Positions 1-14,473 of a DNA stretch of 64,000 bases are shown piece by piece (positions within the stretch are counted from its first letter, which is position 1; the number at the start of each line of letters is the position of its first letter). The position numbers and the translations under genes were made by a program. The stretch is from Chrysomallon squamiferum (taxonomy: Eukaryota; Mollusca; Gastropoda; Neomphalida; Peltospiridae), in contig CM022679.1 of the NCBI GenBank assembly GCA_012295275.1, positions 944,775 through 1,008,774 of the forward strand. The letters run 5' to 3'. The notes beneath the pieces are model-generated. The model was not told where the DNA came from and ran no database searches. It worked only from the letters and a program-made list of their open reading frames with translations.

Positions 1-416
1 TGGAATCTGCGAGAGCGCGGGAACGAAAGCTGAACCCACAGTTTACAGGTGCCTGGTGAATTAAATTGGAAACATCGCGAGACACTCGCGTACGTTCGGC
101 TGTAGGGCGGAAAGCCGCCCCGGGCGCTCACAGTTACAAGATCGACTCAGAAACACGTCTTCTCTTTGAAATCCAATTTGTAGTTAGTTTCGTCTTTCCG
201 GAACAACACGGTAATAATAAAAGTACAGAATAAAAACAAAATGGTGGTAGTAAAATAACAAAACCAAAAAGAAAAAAAAAAAAAAGAGAAAATAAATTGT
301 TTTTTAAAAAAAAGTAGTAAATTTTTAATATAAAAGAGTATTAATTGTATAAAACATGAATTTAAAGAAAAAAAGAAAAAAAAAAAAAAATTAATTGACA
401 TCCCAAACGATCTTTA

Positions 417-422
<6 letters not shown>
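1..422. other. Unassigned non-coding stretch, GC-rich first 150 bases
   Basis: The first ~150 bases are richer in G+C and CpG than what follows, then the sequence becomes A-rich. I see no recognisable coding exon on either strand. It may lie inside or beyond the minus-strand Rab gene that starts near 19276. Confidence 0.4.
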
Positions 423-515
<93 letters not shown>

Positions 516-533
516 CCTCTCTCTCTCTCTCTT
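423..533. repeat. (CT)n microsatellite
   Basis: About 110 bases of nearly perfect CT dinucleotides with one small interruption near 513-518. The Arg/Glu dipeptide reading frame across it on the minus strand is a by-product of the repeat. Confidence 0.97.
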
Positions 534-3459
534 TTTTCTCCACTCATAGACTCATACAATGACACCCATCAGGAAGTTTCTTAATTATTTATTTTTACTT
601 TGTATACAAATGGAAAAAATCAATGGACACCTGAGTAGCAGACGTTTAAGTGTACTGAAGAGAAACGCTTTGACATTAATTATCAATTACATTCTGGTGC
701 CGATACTTCACATAAGCAGATAAAAGCTTTTAAATTCATGTCATGCAGAAGTTACTACTTTATGTCTGTTCGCAAAAAGACGCACACGGGCTAAAACAGA
801 TTTTCTTTAACCACATTTCACTCACCGTGGGGCCTGAGTTGTGTATGCGTACATTTAGTATCAATGTAGAAATCACATGCAGTTTTCACAAAGACAGTTT
901 TATATATATAAGTGCATTGTATTAGTAAAAGGTTTTGAAAATTTCCTGACTAAAATGTATAATATTAAAAAGGTTTCTCAACACGTTTCTCTTTATTATT
1001 TTTTTTTTAAACAGTTATTTTTATAATTTTTATATTTCATTTATATTGAGAAATATAGTTACGTAGTGATTTAGTTACAACTGGTTTTCATTTAATTTAA
1101 TTTAATTAATTCATTTATTTATTCATTCATTCATTCGTTCATTAAATATTTATGAACTTATGTTTTCGATTAAATAATTATTACTGATTATTTTCAATTT
1201 TCCAATAAACTTTTGTTCATTTTGTTATGGTCTGAATGTCCACAACAGAATTACATAGTATCTAAAAGTGTGTCATATCTCTAACGTAACATTATATTTG
1301 ATAATTCATATTACAAAGCTGTCGAGTTTTTAATGAAAGTATAGCATGACTGTCCGTATTGACTGGTTTGTGTATTTTAATCACTGAAGCACTACGAATA
1401 TAGCAATGAGATATCATAAAATTATTTTGTACCAAAAAACCAACACTTCTTGCCCCCTCTTGATTCGTCCACTGTTTCTGTTCATTACTATCGTTGCTGT
1501 TATTTTTGTAATTATTATTATTGTTACTACCCCCATTACCACCACCACCACCATATAAATAAAATTAATAAGAAACACTATTAAAAAATATTCAGTCGTC
1601 ATGTCTTGGAATAGCTTTTTAAACAGAAAATGATTACCAGGAAAACTAAATTACGGAACATGGAGAGAAGATTGTACATTGTAGAAGAGTACACGAATGT
1701 AATTGAACTAGACTGCCACAGAAATTCTAAAAACTTGAAGCGTACTGAATACACGTACATAATTAAAATAGAATTGTAACTAAAACGTTATCAGAATGAA
1801 ACAACACTTTCCCATTCCACCCACATCTCCCTCGTTCTTTTCCTCTGTTTGAATGTTTAAAATCTTCCAGTAACCATTAAAAAAACAAAAAAAAAAAAAA
1901 AAACAATAGAAAAGTACACGTGTCTTTCAATGTACTTATAGCGAAAATCTTCAAAACAGAGGCACAGTGTTATATTCAATCTCGTTCATCTTTTAGTTCA
2001 GACAAATAATAATAAACGAGCACGTTGACGTACTTTGAAATCATCCGCTAACGAATGTGTTCCCATTATAGCGTCTGTTGTCAAGCAGATATCTGACTGT
2101 CGAGTAGGTGGAAGTGTGAAATGGCCATTACCCCAGCATGACGGAAACGTGTTAAAATACATCTGAAAAGTCGAAGTATAAACGCGACTATTTCACACTA
2201 CTGTTAACATAGATATCTTTTAAAATTCTCCAGCACAAATTATTTTACCATTACAAATACTTAAACGAAAAACCTCGATGTCATCAAAGTAATAGAAACT
2301 TTTATAAATATTTCCTAACGGATACAATCAAAGAAACCACACTTTTGATCAAAACCTGGTAACCTTTCTGAAAACGAGCTGGCAGAAGAACAGAAAATAT
2401 TTTTGCAAGACCCTGGAGAAAGAAGAAACAATCTTCTTGATTTTCTTTTGATTTTTTTTTTTAAAAAGGACTCTTAATGGCTGGAAGCATCCGAGTTCGT
2501 GAGTCTGTGGAGCTGAAGAAAGGAACTCGTCAAAATGAAGCCACTTAGTTTGAAACGGCGACCCTCGGGTTAGAACTGAGATAAACAGAGCGTCTGACCT
2601 TTAACGTAAGAATCTATAAAAACTGCGGTTTGAAAAGAGACATCCGTTTTAGATGTCATCTTAACAGCTCGGTGACAAATACTGGAGCTGGAAAAACAAG
2701 AATTAACTTTTCTGAACCGAGTGACAGTGACAAGGAGATAGACTGACCTTGAAAGGTTAAATCTGCTTGGTCACGTTGTGTAGTTTTAGCAGAATGTGAT
2801 ACATCTGAAAGCGAGCAGACAAATCATCGAGAAACAAACGTATCGACCTGGGATGATCGTCTTCCCCATCGCGTCTTGATAAACCCAGAAACAAATCATA
2901 TTTAACTGTCGATAGAAACCTGCCACAAGCAATTACTCGTTGTGAATGTTGGTTTTGAGGAGGTAAATAAATCAGTGGCTCTTACGTTAAATCCATTTTA
3001 ATTAACAGCTGCTGTTTCATACAGTACATATCTCACGTGTTCAGATAGCATAAGTGTTTTATATACAGCATGAATATCTGTTTGTTAATGTGCAGAAATA
3101 TTAGGACTATTTGTATGTGTGTGTGTGTGTGTGTGTGTGCGCGCGCACGCATGAAAAAGTAATCATGTCATATATGCATTTATGGTGTATCTGCGGTATT
3201 GCTAGCTTATAGTCTTAACGTAGTTTATTTGTCTACCAAACATATCTTGTTAGTCGCAAAAATTAGTTTCTCTTTTGTCATTAACGATTCAGTCTTTAGT
3301 GACTGTGACAGAACGATTTAGAGAAAATCTACGACATTATTCCATTGACAACGAGAAATCGTGTATAACATCACAGACAGAACAGCAAGTATCAATACAT
3401 TCTGACTGAATTGCCTCAATTATTACTGGTGAGGATCGATCCCAGACTGTCACCATCAG
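534..3459. other. Non-coding, no gene seen; contains a (TG)n/(GC)n tract at 3113-3150
   Basis: Reading frames here are short and have no recognisable domain. There are A- and T-rich runs, and a TG repeat that passes into alternating GC near 3139-3150. The part at 2440-2980 is less repetitive but matches no protein family I recognise. Confidence 0.6.
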
Positions 3460-3720
3460 TAACTCAGTAGTAGACATTTTACATTAATTTTGTAAGACAG
3501 TGGTAGATGTTTTTACATTAATTCTGTAAGACAGTGGTAGATGTTTTTACATTAATTTTGTAACTCCTCGGTAAATGTATTTAAACTAAGTTCGTAATCG
3601 TATTTACACTAATTGTGTAACATATGTGTAGCATATTTACACAAATTACGTAACTCAGTGGTAAAGATATTTACACTAATTATGTAACCCAGTGATAAGC
3701 GTGTTTACACTAATTTTGTT
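3460..3720. repeat. Degenerate minisatellite, roughly 45-bp unit
   Basis: Six or so diverged copies contain variants of 'tttacactaattttgtaa' followed by 'cagtggta'. The copies differ by substitutions and small indels, so the array looks old. No coding potential. Confidence 0.7.
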
Positions 3721-5282
3721 TTCATCTCCAGAGAAACATGTTCACGAATTTAGTTCATTTCTCAGCACTTTGCTCTCAGCAGCGTCATCAACACACGCGT
3801 CATCAACACACTCGTCCTCACTGACACTCGTCTGCTTCAGTTTGTTAAAACGAAAGACGTAAAAACATTATCCGAGTTGTCTTTAAACTGTCCTTCACCG
3901 ATTCTTAAAAAAAAAATAATAGTAAAATAAAAATAAAAATAGTTTGTAAAAAATCTTAATCTTTTCAAATGATTAAAGAGACAAAACTGAGTGACACATC
4001 ACAAAGCCGAACTAAAGTTGATGGTATGTACTGCTCCGACAAACAAATTTAAAGCGACATTAGTTAATAAGAAAGTGTTATGATGGTGTAGACTGTCTTG
4101 ACATGTACTGCTACCTCAGTAAAACAAACTGTTAATGAGATGATGTACGCGTGTCAGCGAGATGATTTACAAAACTGAGTGTTACACCACGTGGTATATG
4201 CTGCTCTCTGAGTAAAACAAGAACCTCTAACGAGTCGGTATGTTGTAGTCTAGGATTTCCTGTGTGTTGTAGTCTAGGATTTCCTGAGTCAGACACTTTG
4301 CGACGGTCCTGCCAGACTGGAATTTTAACTTGATTTGTTCGCTAACACAATCACTCTTTGTCCTCCGAGTACATCGTTCTTCTTCCTCTAATGAAGCCAC
4401 TTGAGCTCCTCTCAGCCAGATGATTTCAAATTACAAATCTTTACTCACCTCGGAGACACTGAATGCCAAGATGAAAACAAATACTGTAAAAAAATTCTTT
4501 ATACCTTTTGTCAAAGATAAACTAATTTCTTTCGCTGACATTTCAGAACGATTCAGAGATACATTAGCGCGCATCCACTGGGGAAACGACGCGCTCCAAG
4601 ATCTTTTTAATTTTCATTTTCTTTTCTACTTTTATTTTTATTACACAAGTGTAATATCTCTTTATATTTTATGATGACGGCAACTTCTTTCTAAAAACTT
4701 GTAACCGTTTCTAAAATACACTCACTGGAACAATAAAGCGACACTTTTCAGAGTTTTGTTCCCAGTCAGAAAGCTTTTTATTTAACATCTTTAAGACACC
4801 TAAATCCAAAGCTTGGAACACTTCACTGCTTACAGTATTAAATTACCTCTCTTACGTATCCGCTGTTTTTTTCAAGATGCCAGTGAAATTATTTTGTTGT
4901 TAATCAATAAATTAATGGTATCTAAGAAACACATATTATAAAAGTCATCTTTCCAATTATAATCCTAATTTCACGAGTGATTTACTGTAATAACACTTTT
5001 CAGAAATAAAAATACAGAAACGATTGTATATTTATAAACTTATAATTTCTATGATGTGTGTGTAGATGTCAGATGTGGTGTTGTATGGTGCGGGAAGGTC
5101 TGGTATGGTCTGTACGTGTGTGTGTGTATGTGTGTACGTGTGTGTATGTGTGTGTGTATGTGTGTGTGTAGGTGTGTACTTGTGGACGTACGTGTGTTGT
5201 ATGTATATTATATAAACTAATGATAACTGAAATTATTATTATTACTACTATTATTTCTGCCCGTCCTACTTCACAGCAATCG

Positions 5283-5325
<43 letters not shown>

Positions 5326-5461
5326 ATCTTCTACTGCTACCGCTGCTAGAACTCCTATTATGATTAAGATTTTTTCTTCACGCTTACTGTATGCTAGTAA
5401 ATACAATGACGAGTGTGACACAGAAAGTCTTCAGACGTCGAGGTCATCGGAGCCTGTAAAA
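3721..5461. other. Non-coding, no gene seen; TG-rich 5050-5200 and (CTA)n 5281-5325
   Basis: A short direct repeat 'tgttgtagtctaggatttcc' occurs near 4243 and 4266. A plus-strand reading frame at 4420-4674 opens for 84 codons but resembles no family I know and ends in a T-rich run, so I do not call it a gene. Confidence 0.5.
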
Positions 5462-6094
5462 CAGCAATTCACGTCTCACAGCAATTCACGTCTCACAGCA
5501 ATTCACGTCTCACAGCAATTCATGTCTCAGAGCAATTCACGCCTCACAACAATTCACGTCTCACAGCAATTCACGTCTCACAGCAATTCACGTCTCACAA
5601 CAATTCACGTCTCACAGCAATTCACGTCTCACAGCAATTCATGTCTCAGAGCAATTCACGTCTCACAACAATTCACGTCTCACAGCAATTCACGTCTCAG
5701 AGCAATTCACGTCTCACAACAATTCACGTCTCACAGCAATTCACGTCTCACAGCAATTCATGTCTCAGAGCAATTCACGTCTCACAACAATTCACGTCTC
5801 ACAGCAATTCACGTCTCACAGCAATTCACGTCTCACAACAATTCACGTCTCACAGCAATTCACGTCTCACAGCAATTCACGTCTCACAACAATTCACGTC
5901 TCACAGCAATTCACGTCTCACAGCAATTCATGTCTCAGAGCAATTCACGTCTCACAACAATTCACGTCTCACAGCAATTCATGTCTCAGAGCAATTCACG
6001 TCTCACAACAATTCACGTCTCACAACAATTCACGTCTCACAGCAATTCATGTCTCACAGCAATTCACGTCTCACAACAATTCACGTCTCACAGC
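5462..6094. repeat. 17-bp tandem satellite with higher-order structure
   Basis: About 37 copies of a 17-bp unit, 'acagcaattcacgtctc', with few variants. A variant containing 'catgtctcag' recurs at 5521, 5640 and 5759 (spacing 119 = 7 units), then 5929 and 5980; a related 'catgtctcac' is at 6048. All these spacings are multiples of 17. Because 17 is not divisible by 3 and the unit has no stop in this orientation, all three plus frames stay open with a 17-residue periodicity. The resulting 'proteins' are artefacts. Confidence 0.95.
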
Positions 6095-8086
6095 GCTCTG
6101 CCATCTTGTCTTTTAAAACTTTTAACAGTCTGATACAAAAACATATGCGTTTATTGAAAGCGGAAAGATCAGCAGTGATTTTTATATTAATATTGTACTA
6201 CAAAGGAAAAGTATCCAGTAAAAAGAGAAAAATGTTTATTAAGGACGAAACTAAAAAAGAAAAGAAAAGAAAAGAAAAAAAAGAAACAGAAACCAACAAC
6301 TGAAGGAAGCGTTAATTTAAGTTTCTGAAAAATAAACCAGCAGCGATTTTGAAACAGATCTTAAATTCACATATAATAAGAAAACCTTTAAAAATTTGGA
6401 ATCTTTCTTTACAAAAAGTTCTTATACGTTTTTCTCCCTTCGGCACAAATTTAATTTTTTTCTTACACCCAAATATCTGGATAAAAAAATAATGATAATA
6501 ATAATAATAATAAAAAAAGAACAGAAAATAATAATAATAATAATGATGATAATAATAATAATAATAACAACAACAACAAAATTTAAAAAAAAGAAAAAAA
6601 AGAAAAAGAAAGAAATAAGAAATATAAAGTCATTTCAAAATTAGTTTGGTAAATTTTTGAAAAACAGATCCAAGTCATATAATATACAAATAATAATAAT
6701 AATCTACAGACTGGACCATATGTGACAAGTGTCCAATATGGTGAACATACGTGTCGCTAGATGCGGTTATCTGGAAGAAACAAACAGGTGCGTTTTCAAC
6801 TACACTTTGTAGGCAAACTAACCTTATACTCTTCACCTTCAAAAACGTCGTTCATAATTGAAATCGCGATGACAAAGAGAAAAGTCAAAACTTGCAGTTA
6901 ACACGTCAGTCCTCCGTCGTTCACTCGACGTCTGGGCTGGGCAGACGACATCAGTTCAGAGCTATCCAAAACTTTCTCACAGCAGCGTGTTTCACATCCA
7001 AACATTGTCGTCTGAAACCGTCACACTCACAGAACTGCTGCATTTTTTGCGCGCGCTCTCTTCGCGAGACGTGTTGTCTATAGTAACGGAATTTCGAAGA
7101 GGAACGACTGCAAGAGATATTGAACGGTCACGTGACCTTCTGCAGAAATCGTCAAACGGCATCTGCTCCGTGCTGAAGCGGAAGACGAACTCGCTGGCAG
7201 CCTAATGAAATCTGACTTCGCTCTTAATTTACGACAGCGCGTTAGTGAGCGGCTGTCTTACAGCAGGCGACGTGTCCAGATTGCGCGTTTTGCATCCCCG
7301 ACCACCACAGACAAAACACACATCTGTTGTACTGCTGCTAGTGTGTACCTGATACTATGTACCTGCTAGTAGGTACGTTACTGACGTTCACTAACGAAAG
7401 AATAATTGTCTAGACTTTGAGTAAACGAAAGAAAAACGTATGGTTAACTAACATCAGGTGGAAAATATTGGTTTATTTTGATAAAACGCATTCATACGTG
7501 AAACTTAAAGTTTTGCCGATATAGTTGATGGATGTGGAAAATAAATGAGAAAATAAAAAATAGAGGAAACAAAAAAGAGAGAGAAAAAGAGAAAAAAAGA
7601 AGAAGAATCCTTCATTGCGGTAGTTACTGATTTTCAATATTTATATATATAGACTTTATCGATAGTGAATTTCTCTTCACCTAATACATAATGGATTTCT
7701 TTGTTGTTGGTTTTTTTAATTGTTATTATTCGTACATATCTCAGACATGCGTGCTTCACTCTGTGTTCAAAGTGAAATGATCTATAAAATATATATAACG
7801 TACTGATAGCGTTTTGTGTTGCGTGTTTACCTACTACATCAATTACGTGTTGAAATCTTCAACTCGTTAAAATGTTAGACGTTAACCAAACGTTGTCGTT
7901 TAAATACAAACACACACTGAGACGTAATGACGTCTCTCAAAGTGTAGCAGTGCCGAAAATAAACATCAGTTTTATATCCTCTAGAGTGATTGCTTTGTTT
8001 GTGCTATAATACCAACCTTTGCTAATAATAAAGGATTATATTACAACAAGCGCGTAGAAATTCATTTTAATTTTTTTATATACTCG

Positions 8087-8088
<2 letters not shown>
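6095..8088. other. Non-coding or unassigned; AAT/AAC-rich at 6490-6610, GC-richer island at 6880-7330
   Basis: The stretch 6880-7330 stands out by higher G+C and several CpGs. It has short open frames on the plus strand with a basic, Arg-rich composition, but no start, splice pattern or motif I recognise. It could be a decayed mobile element or a small regulatory island. Confidence 0.4.

Positions 8089-8163
<75 letters not shown>
8089..8163. repeat. (AAT)n microsatellite
   Basis: About 25 uninterrupted AAT-type trinucleotides. Confidence 0.97.
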
Positions 8164-10310
<2,147 letters not shown>

Positions 10311-11425
10311 AGAGCAAAAAAAGAGCTAGATACCAAAGCAATCAGATGATTTGCAATTCAATTATTTTTTCTTAATCTTCTGAGGGAAAATGGAACAAAC
10401 AAGCAAAAAAAATCAAAACGGAAACTTTCAACAAAAACATGAAGCCCTATGAGGATACGCAATTGATTATTTATATCCGTCTTATACAACTCCGGGCAAT
10501 AAAAGGAAAGCTAGTCCCTGATTACGGTTCGGTTCGTGGTTAACGACGGAGGAAAATAAATGACAAGCATAAAATTAATGGCGAATTTGGTGGATGTCAC
10601 GGTAGTACGTTATTTTCGCGTCAGAAAAAATAGCAGAACTTTTAATATTTTTTTATTTCTATTTTAATTTTTTTTTTTTTTTACTTCCCTTTCTCTCCAG
10701 CTTTTATTTATTATTATTATTTCTTTTTTTGTGTGTGTGTGTGTGCTTAAAATAAAACTGTAAAGGGAGGTAATCAATAATGAATTTCACGATTTGCTGT
10801 AAATAGATGAATGTATGTGTGTGTTAACCAGATACAAGTGCGATAACACCACACAAGATAATCGATAGTTTTTCGATCACATTGAAAATGTACGAGTGAA
10901 ATTACAAAAAAAAAAAAAAACAAAAAAAAACTCGAATTTGTTAAACTGTTGTCAAGTGTTTTCCTGTGTTTCTGTCTGTGTGCGTCTGTCTCTGTGCGTG
11001 TTTGTGTGTGCGTGTCAGAATGAATGTATATAGCTTCAGTTTATCGACCTTTATAAAACACACACACACACACACAACACACACATATATAACATGTACA
11101 AACATATAAGGAAACAAAGGAACATATGAATGAAACAAATGTTATTAATAAGCAATGAAATAAAAAAACTGAGTATTGAAAATACTAAAATTAATTTAAT
11201 CTACAAAGAAAGATGAAAGTTTCTTACCTGCTCTCCATTTCTTTGTCTTCTCTGTGCATTAAAAAACAAAACTTCACAACAGGCAGAAATTCCTCGAAAA
11301 GAAAAGGTTCAACGGTTCAAAACTCCGCGGCGAATTCGAAAATGACGAAATACTGCGCGTTTTGTACTGACTGCTTGTGTTGAGAAATATTTAAAATAAT
11401 AATAATAATATAATAATAATATGTA

Positions 11426-11470
<45 letters not shown>

Positions 11471-11835
11471 ACTCGGGCCACGAAATGCAGTTTTTCGCAA
11501 GGTAACGTTCAAAAGTTCACGACCTAGAGATCAAAGGGACAATTCTGAAATGCAGTCTTAATTACGTTTAAGTATGCATTAGTTTAGACATACTGCTAAC
11601 GTTGTAATCACTTCTATTCATGGGATCTCGCTTGATTTCAATTATAAAAACAGACACAAAATGTAAATGAAACGTCGCGTTGAACTGGAAACTTCGGAGT
11701 TGACAGATTGGTCATTATTTCCATCTACAAACGGAAATTGATTAATGCAGACATTTCTGTAAACTTTAGCATGGCCATGAAAAAAACACCCCAAAAAGCA
11801 TAAAAAAGAGAAAAATAAATGAATGAATGAATGAA

Positions 11836-11867
<32 letters not shown>

Positions 11868-11874
11868 AATAATA

Positions 11875-11937
<63 letters not shown>

Positions 11938-12373
11938 TAAAATGAACAACCGTAGGTCCAGTTGGTATGTTTCAGTGCTTCCCAACAAGGAAATTTGAAA
12001 ATGAGGAGCAATTTCTTGTCAACCCATTGCAACAAATCCTAACATGCAATATTAGTAAATTATTTTTTTCACTGAGTAAACACATATATTTAAATCCAGC
12101 GTAATAAAATATAAAGGGTACTATTACCAGTTATTAATTAATTAATTTATTTATTGTTATTGTTGTTTTTGTTGTTATAATCTTGGGAACATTTAATATC
12201 AGATGTTCATAAAATCTACCATATTTTCTTTCTTTTTTTCAGATTTATTTATTATTGCTTCATAACTTATTTACCTTATGAACATTATTTTGTATCTGTG
12301 CCAAGTGTTTCTAAATATTTTATTTTATTTTATTAATTAATTATGGTTATTATTATTATTTATTTTATTATTA

Positions 12374-12420
<47 letters not shown>

Positions 12421-12615
12421 TATTATTATTTATTATTATTAATTTTGTTTTTTTTTTTGTTTTTGTTTTTAAGTTAATATTAAATCAATACTTTGACAAT
12501 GTATTTTTATTATTAATTATGTATTATTTGTTTATTATTAGTTTTTTGATATATTGCGAGGATGGAATCAGATCAGTTATTTATGTTATCTCTGACACTC
12601 ATCTACTAAAGGGAG
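10311..12615. other. Non-coding with many simple repeats
   Basis: Includes poly-A/T runs near 10668 and 10905, (TG)n near 10730, (CA)n near 11060, AAT/TTA at 11395-11470, AAAT plus AAT at 11818-11941, and TTA at 12340-12440. No exon recognised. These repeats create the poly-Ile, poly-Tyr and poly-Leu reading frames on the minus strand. Confidence 0.65.
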
Positions 12616-12630
12616 CAAAAGGCCATCAGC

Positions 12631-12678
12631 AACACGTCACACAACACGTCACACAACACGTCACACAACACGTCACAC
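12631..12678. repeat. 12-bp perfect tandem repeat carrying ACGTCA four times
   Basis: Four exact copies of 'aacacgtcacac' are followed by 'agacgtcaac'. Each unit contains ACGTCA, the half site of a cAMP-response element (TGACGT on the other strand). A plus-strand frame through it, ending at 12773, encodes a Ser/Thr/acidic tail. That frame has no recognisable domain and I do not call it a gene. Confidence 0.8.
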
Positions 12679-12773
12679 AGACGTCAACAACCTCCAGCGA
12701 AGGTGATGACATCTACGAAGAGGACAGGTCTCTGTCAACAGTGACGACAACAGCGACAGTGACTCCAACCTAA

Positions 12774-13399
12774 TTTCAGGCGACGACAGTTGATTTGTGA
12801 CCTTCGCTGGTTAGACTATGTTGTGAACGTTGTTGACGTCGTGAATCCGGCTGTCTGTCTAAGGTGGGTTTTATTATTATTATTATTATTATTTGTTCGT
12901 TTGTTAATTAATTAATTAGTTTTATTTATTTATTTAAAAATATATACCTAATTAAAAATATGTTTATAATTAAACTGTCTGTAATGAGTTTACATAGACA
13001 AATATATCCTATCTGATGACACGAATAAGATTTTGTAATTGAAAATGACGTAATATTTGTATTTGTAACATGAAACATACAGTATACAATTCGTGTACGT
13101 TGGTGTAACAATTTAACATAGCTGTTATATGTGATCTATATGTCAAAACACTCCTGGAGAATAATGGAATCACCTGGTGTATGATCTATATGTCAAAACG
13201 CTTCTGGACAACAATAGAATACAAATGCTGTGTGATTTGTGTCTCACAGCGCCTCAGGATACACAGAAAATACAATGGCGTGATATTTATGATATCGAAT
13301 CTGTTTTTGATAACAATCAAATACAACGTAAATAGTTTCTGTAAAAATACTTCATGATGCCATCACGTGATTTGTAACGCAGAAGCCTCGAGGACGTTA
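12774..13399. other. Non-coding, no gene seen
   Basis: AT-rich. Near 13133-13280 there is a weak repeat of about 60 bp containing 'tgatctatatgtcaaaac'. No exon recognised. Confidence 0.5.
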
Positions 13400-14362
13400 G
13401 CCGAGGTTAGCGTGTGTGTTTGTCAGAGTTGTTAAAGAGAGTCACTCACCGTGAAGCCGAGGTTAGTGTGTATACGTGTCAGAGTTGTTAAAGAGAGTCA
13501 CTCACCGTGAAGCCGAGGTTAGTGTGTATGCGTGTCAGAGTTGTTAAAGAGAATCACTCACCGTGAAGCCGAGGTTAGTGTGTGCGTGTCAGAGTTGTTA
13601 AAGAGAATCACTCACCGTGAAGCCGAGGTTAGTGTGTGCGTGACAGAGTTGTTAAAGGTCACTCACCGTGAAGAGGTTGTGTGTGCGTGTCAGAGTTGTT
13701 AAAGAGAATCACTCACCGTGAAGCCGAGGTTAGTGTGTGCGTGTCAGAGTTGTTAAAGAGAGTCACTCACCGTGAAGCCGAGGTTAGTGTGTGTGTTTGT
13801 CAGAGTTGTTAAAGAGAGTCACTCACCGTGAAGCCGAGGTTAGTGTGTGCGTGTCAGAGTTGTTAAAGAGAGTCACTCACCGTGAAGCCGAGGTTTGTTG
13901 CGTGTCAAGTTGTTAAAGAGAATCACTCACCGTGAAGCCGAGGTTAGTGTGTGCGTGTCAGAGTTGTTAAAGAGAGTCACTCACCGTGAAGCCGAGGTTA
14001 GTCTGTGAGTGTCAGAGTTGTTAAAGAGAGTCATTCACCGTGAAGCCGAGGTTAGTGTGTGCGTGTCAGAGTTGTTAAAGAGAATCACTCACCGTGAAGC
14101 CGAGGTTAGTGTGTGCGTGTCAGAGTTGTTAAAGAGAGTCACTCACCGTGAAGCCGAGGTTAGTGTGTGTGTGTCAGAGTTGTTAAAGAGAGTCACTCAC
14201 CGTGAAGCCGAGGTTAGTGTGTGCGTGTCAGAGTTGTTAAAGAGAGTCACTCACCGTGAAGCCGAGGTTAGTGTGTGTGTGTCAGAGTTGTTAAAGAGAA
14301 TCACTCACCGTGAAGCCGAGGTTAGTGTGTGTGTGTCAGAGTTGTTAAAGAGAGTCACTCAC
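13400..14362. repeat. ~54-bp minisatellite repeating the Rab exon 2 splice donor
   Basis: About 18 copies of a 52-56-bp unit abut the 3' (low-coordinate) edge of Rab exon 2. Each unit contains, on the minus strand, GGCTTCACG followed by GTGAGTGA (one copy has GTGAATGA). This is the same as the last 9 bases of exon 2 plus its donor. The rest of the unit is a TG-rich tract and 'cagagttgttaaagag'. Reading through any donor in the Rab frame meets TAA within a few codons. Confidence 0.93.
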
Positions 14363-14473
14363 CGTGAAGCCAATGCCCACTGTGGCTGAGAAGGCTCCAG
14401 CCTGGAACTTGCCCTGGTCAAACTGAACGAGCAGAGAAGTTTTTCCAACACCAGAGTCTCCAACCAGAATCGT
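14363..14473 (-). CDS. Rab26/Rab37-like small GTPase, coding exon 2 (P-loop and switch I start)
   Basis: This 111-bp exon (37 codons, phase 0 at both ends) carries the P-loop GDSGVGKTS, the nucleotide-binding motif of Ras-superfamily GTPases. FSATVGIGFT follows at the effector/switch I position. The FSATVGI wording and the preceding TILVGDSGVGKTSLL are typical of the Rab26/Rab37 group, which acts in regulated secretion and vesicle traffic. The acceptor is TTTCAG before ACGATT and the donor is ACG before GTGAGT. Joining to exon 1 gives an in-frame IHKTILVGDSG. The exon carrying the DTAGQE motif should come next but is not visible in the window. The donor edge sits next to an array of donor-containing repeats. 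Confidence 0.9.

Noticed and set aside
5360-6303. Long overlapping plus-strand proteins rich in the 17-residue repeat of Ser, Gln, Asn and His
   Set aside because: All three frames are open for the same reason: a 17-bp tandem repeat without stops. No start context, splice signal or known domain supports translation.
6880-7330. GC-richer block with basic open frames, considered as a transposase or gene exon
   Set aside because: I found no helix-turn-helix or DDE pattern I could defend, and no splice or start context. Left as unassigned.
12519-12773. Plus-strand 84-codon frame with a Ser/Thr/acidic C-terminus
   Set aside because: Its middle is the 12-bp repeat and its N-terminal part is AT-rich noise. 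There is no domain and no paired exon.
14009-14389. Plus-strand repeat protein (SELLKRVTHREAEVSVCV type)
   Set aside because: It is the antisense of the donor-bearing minisatellite and of Rab exon 2.
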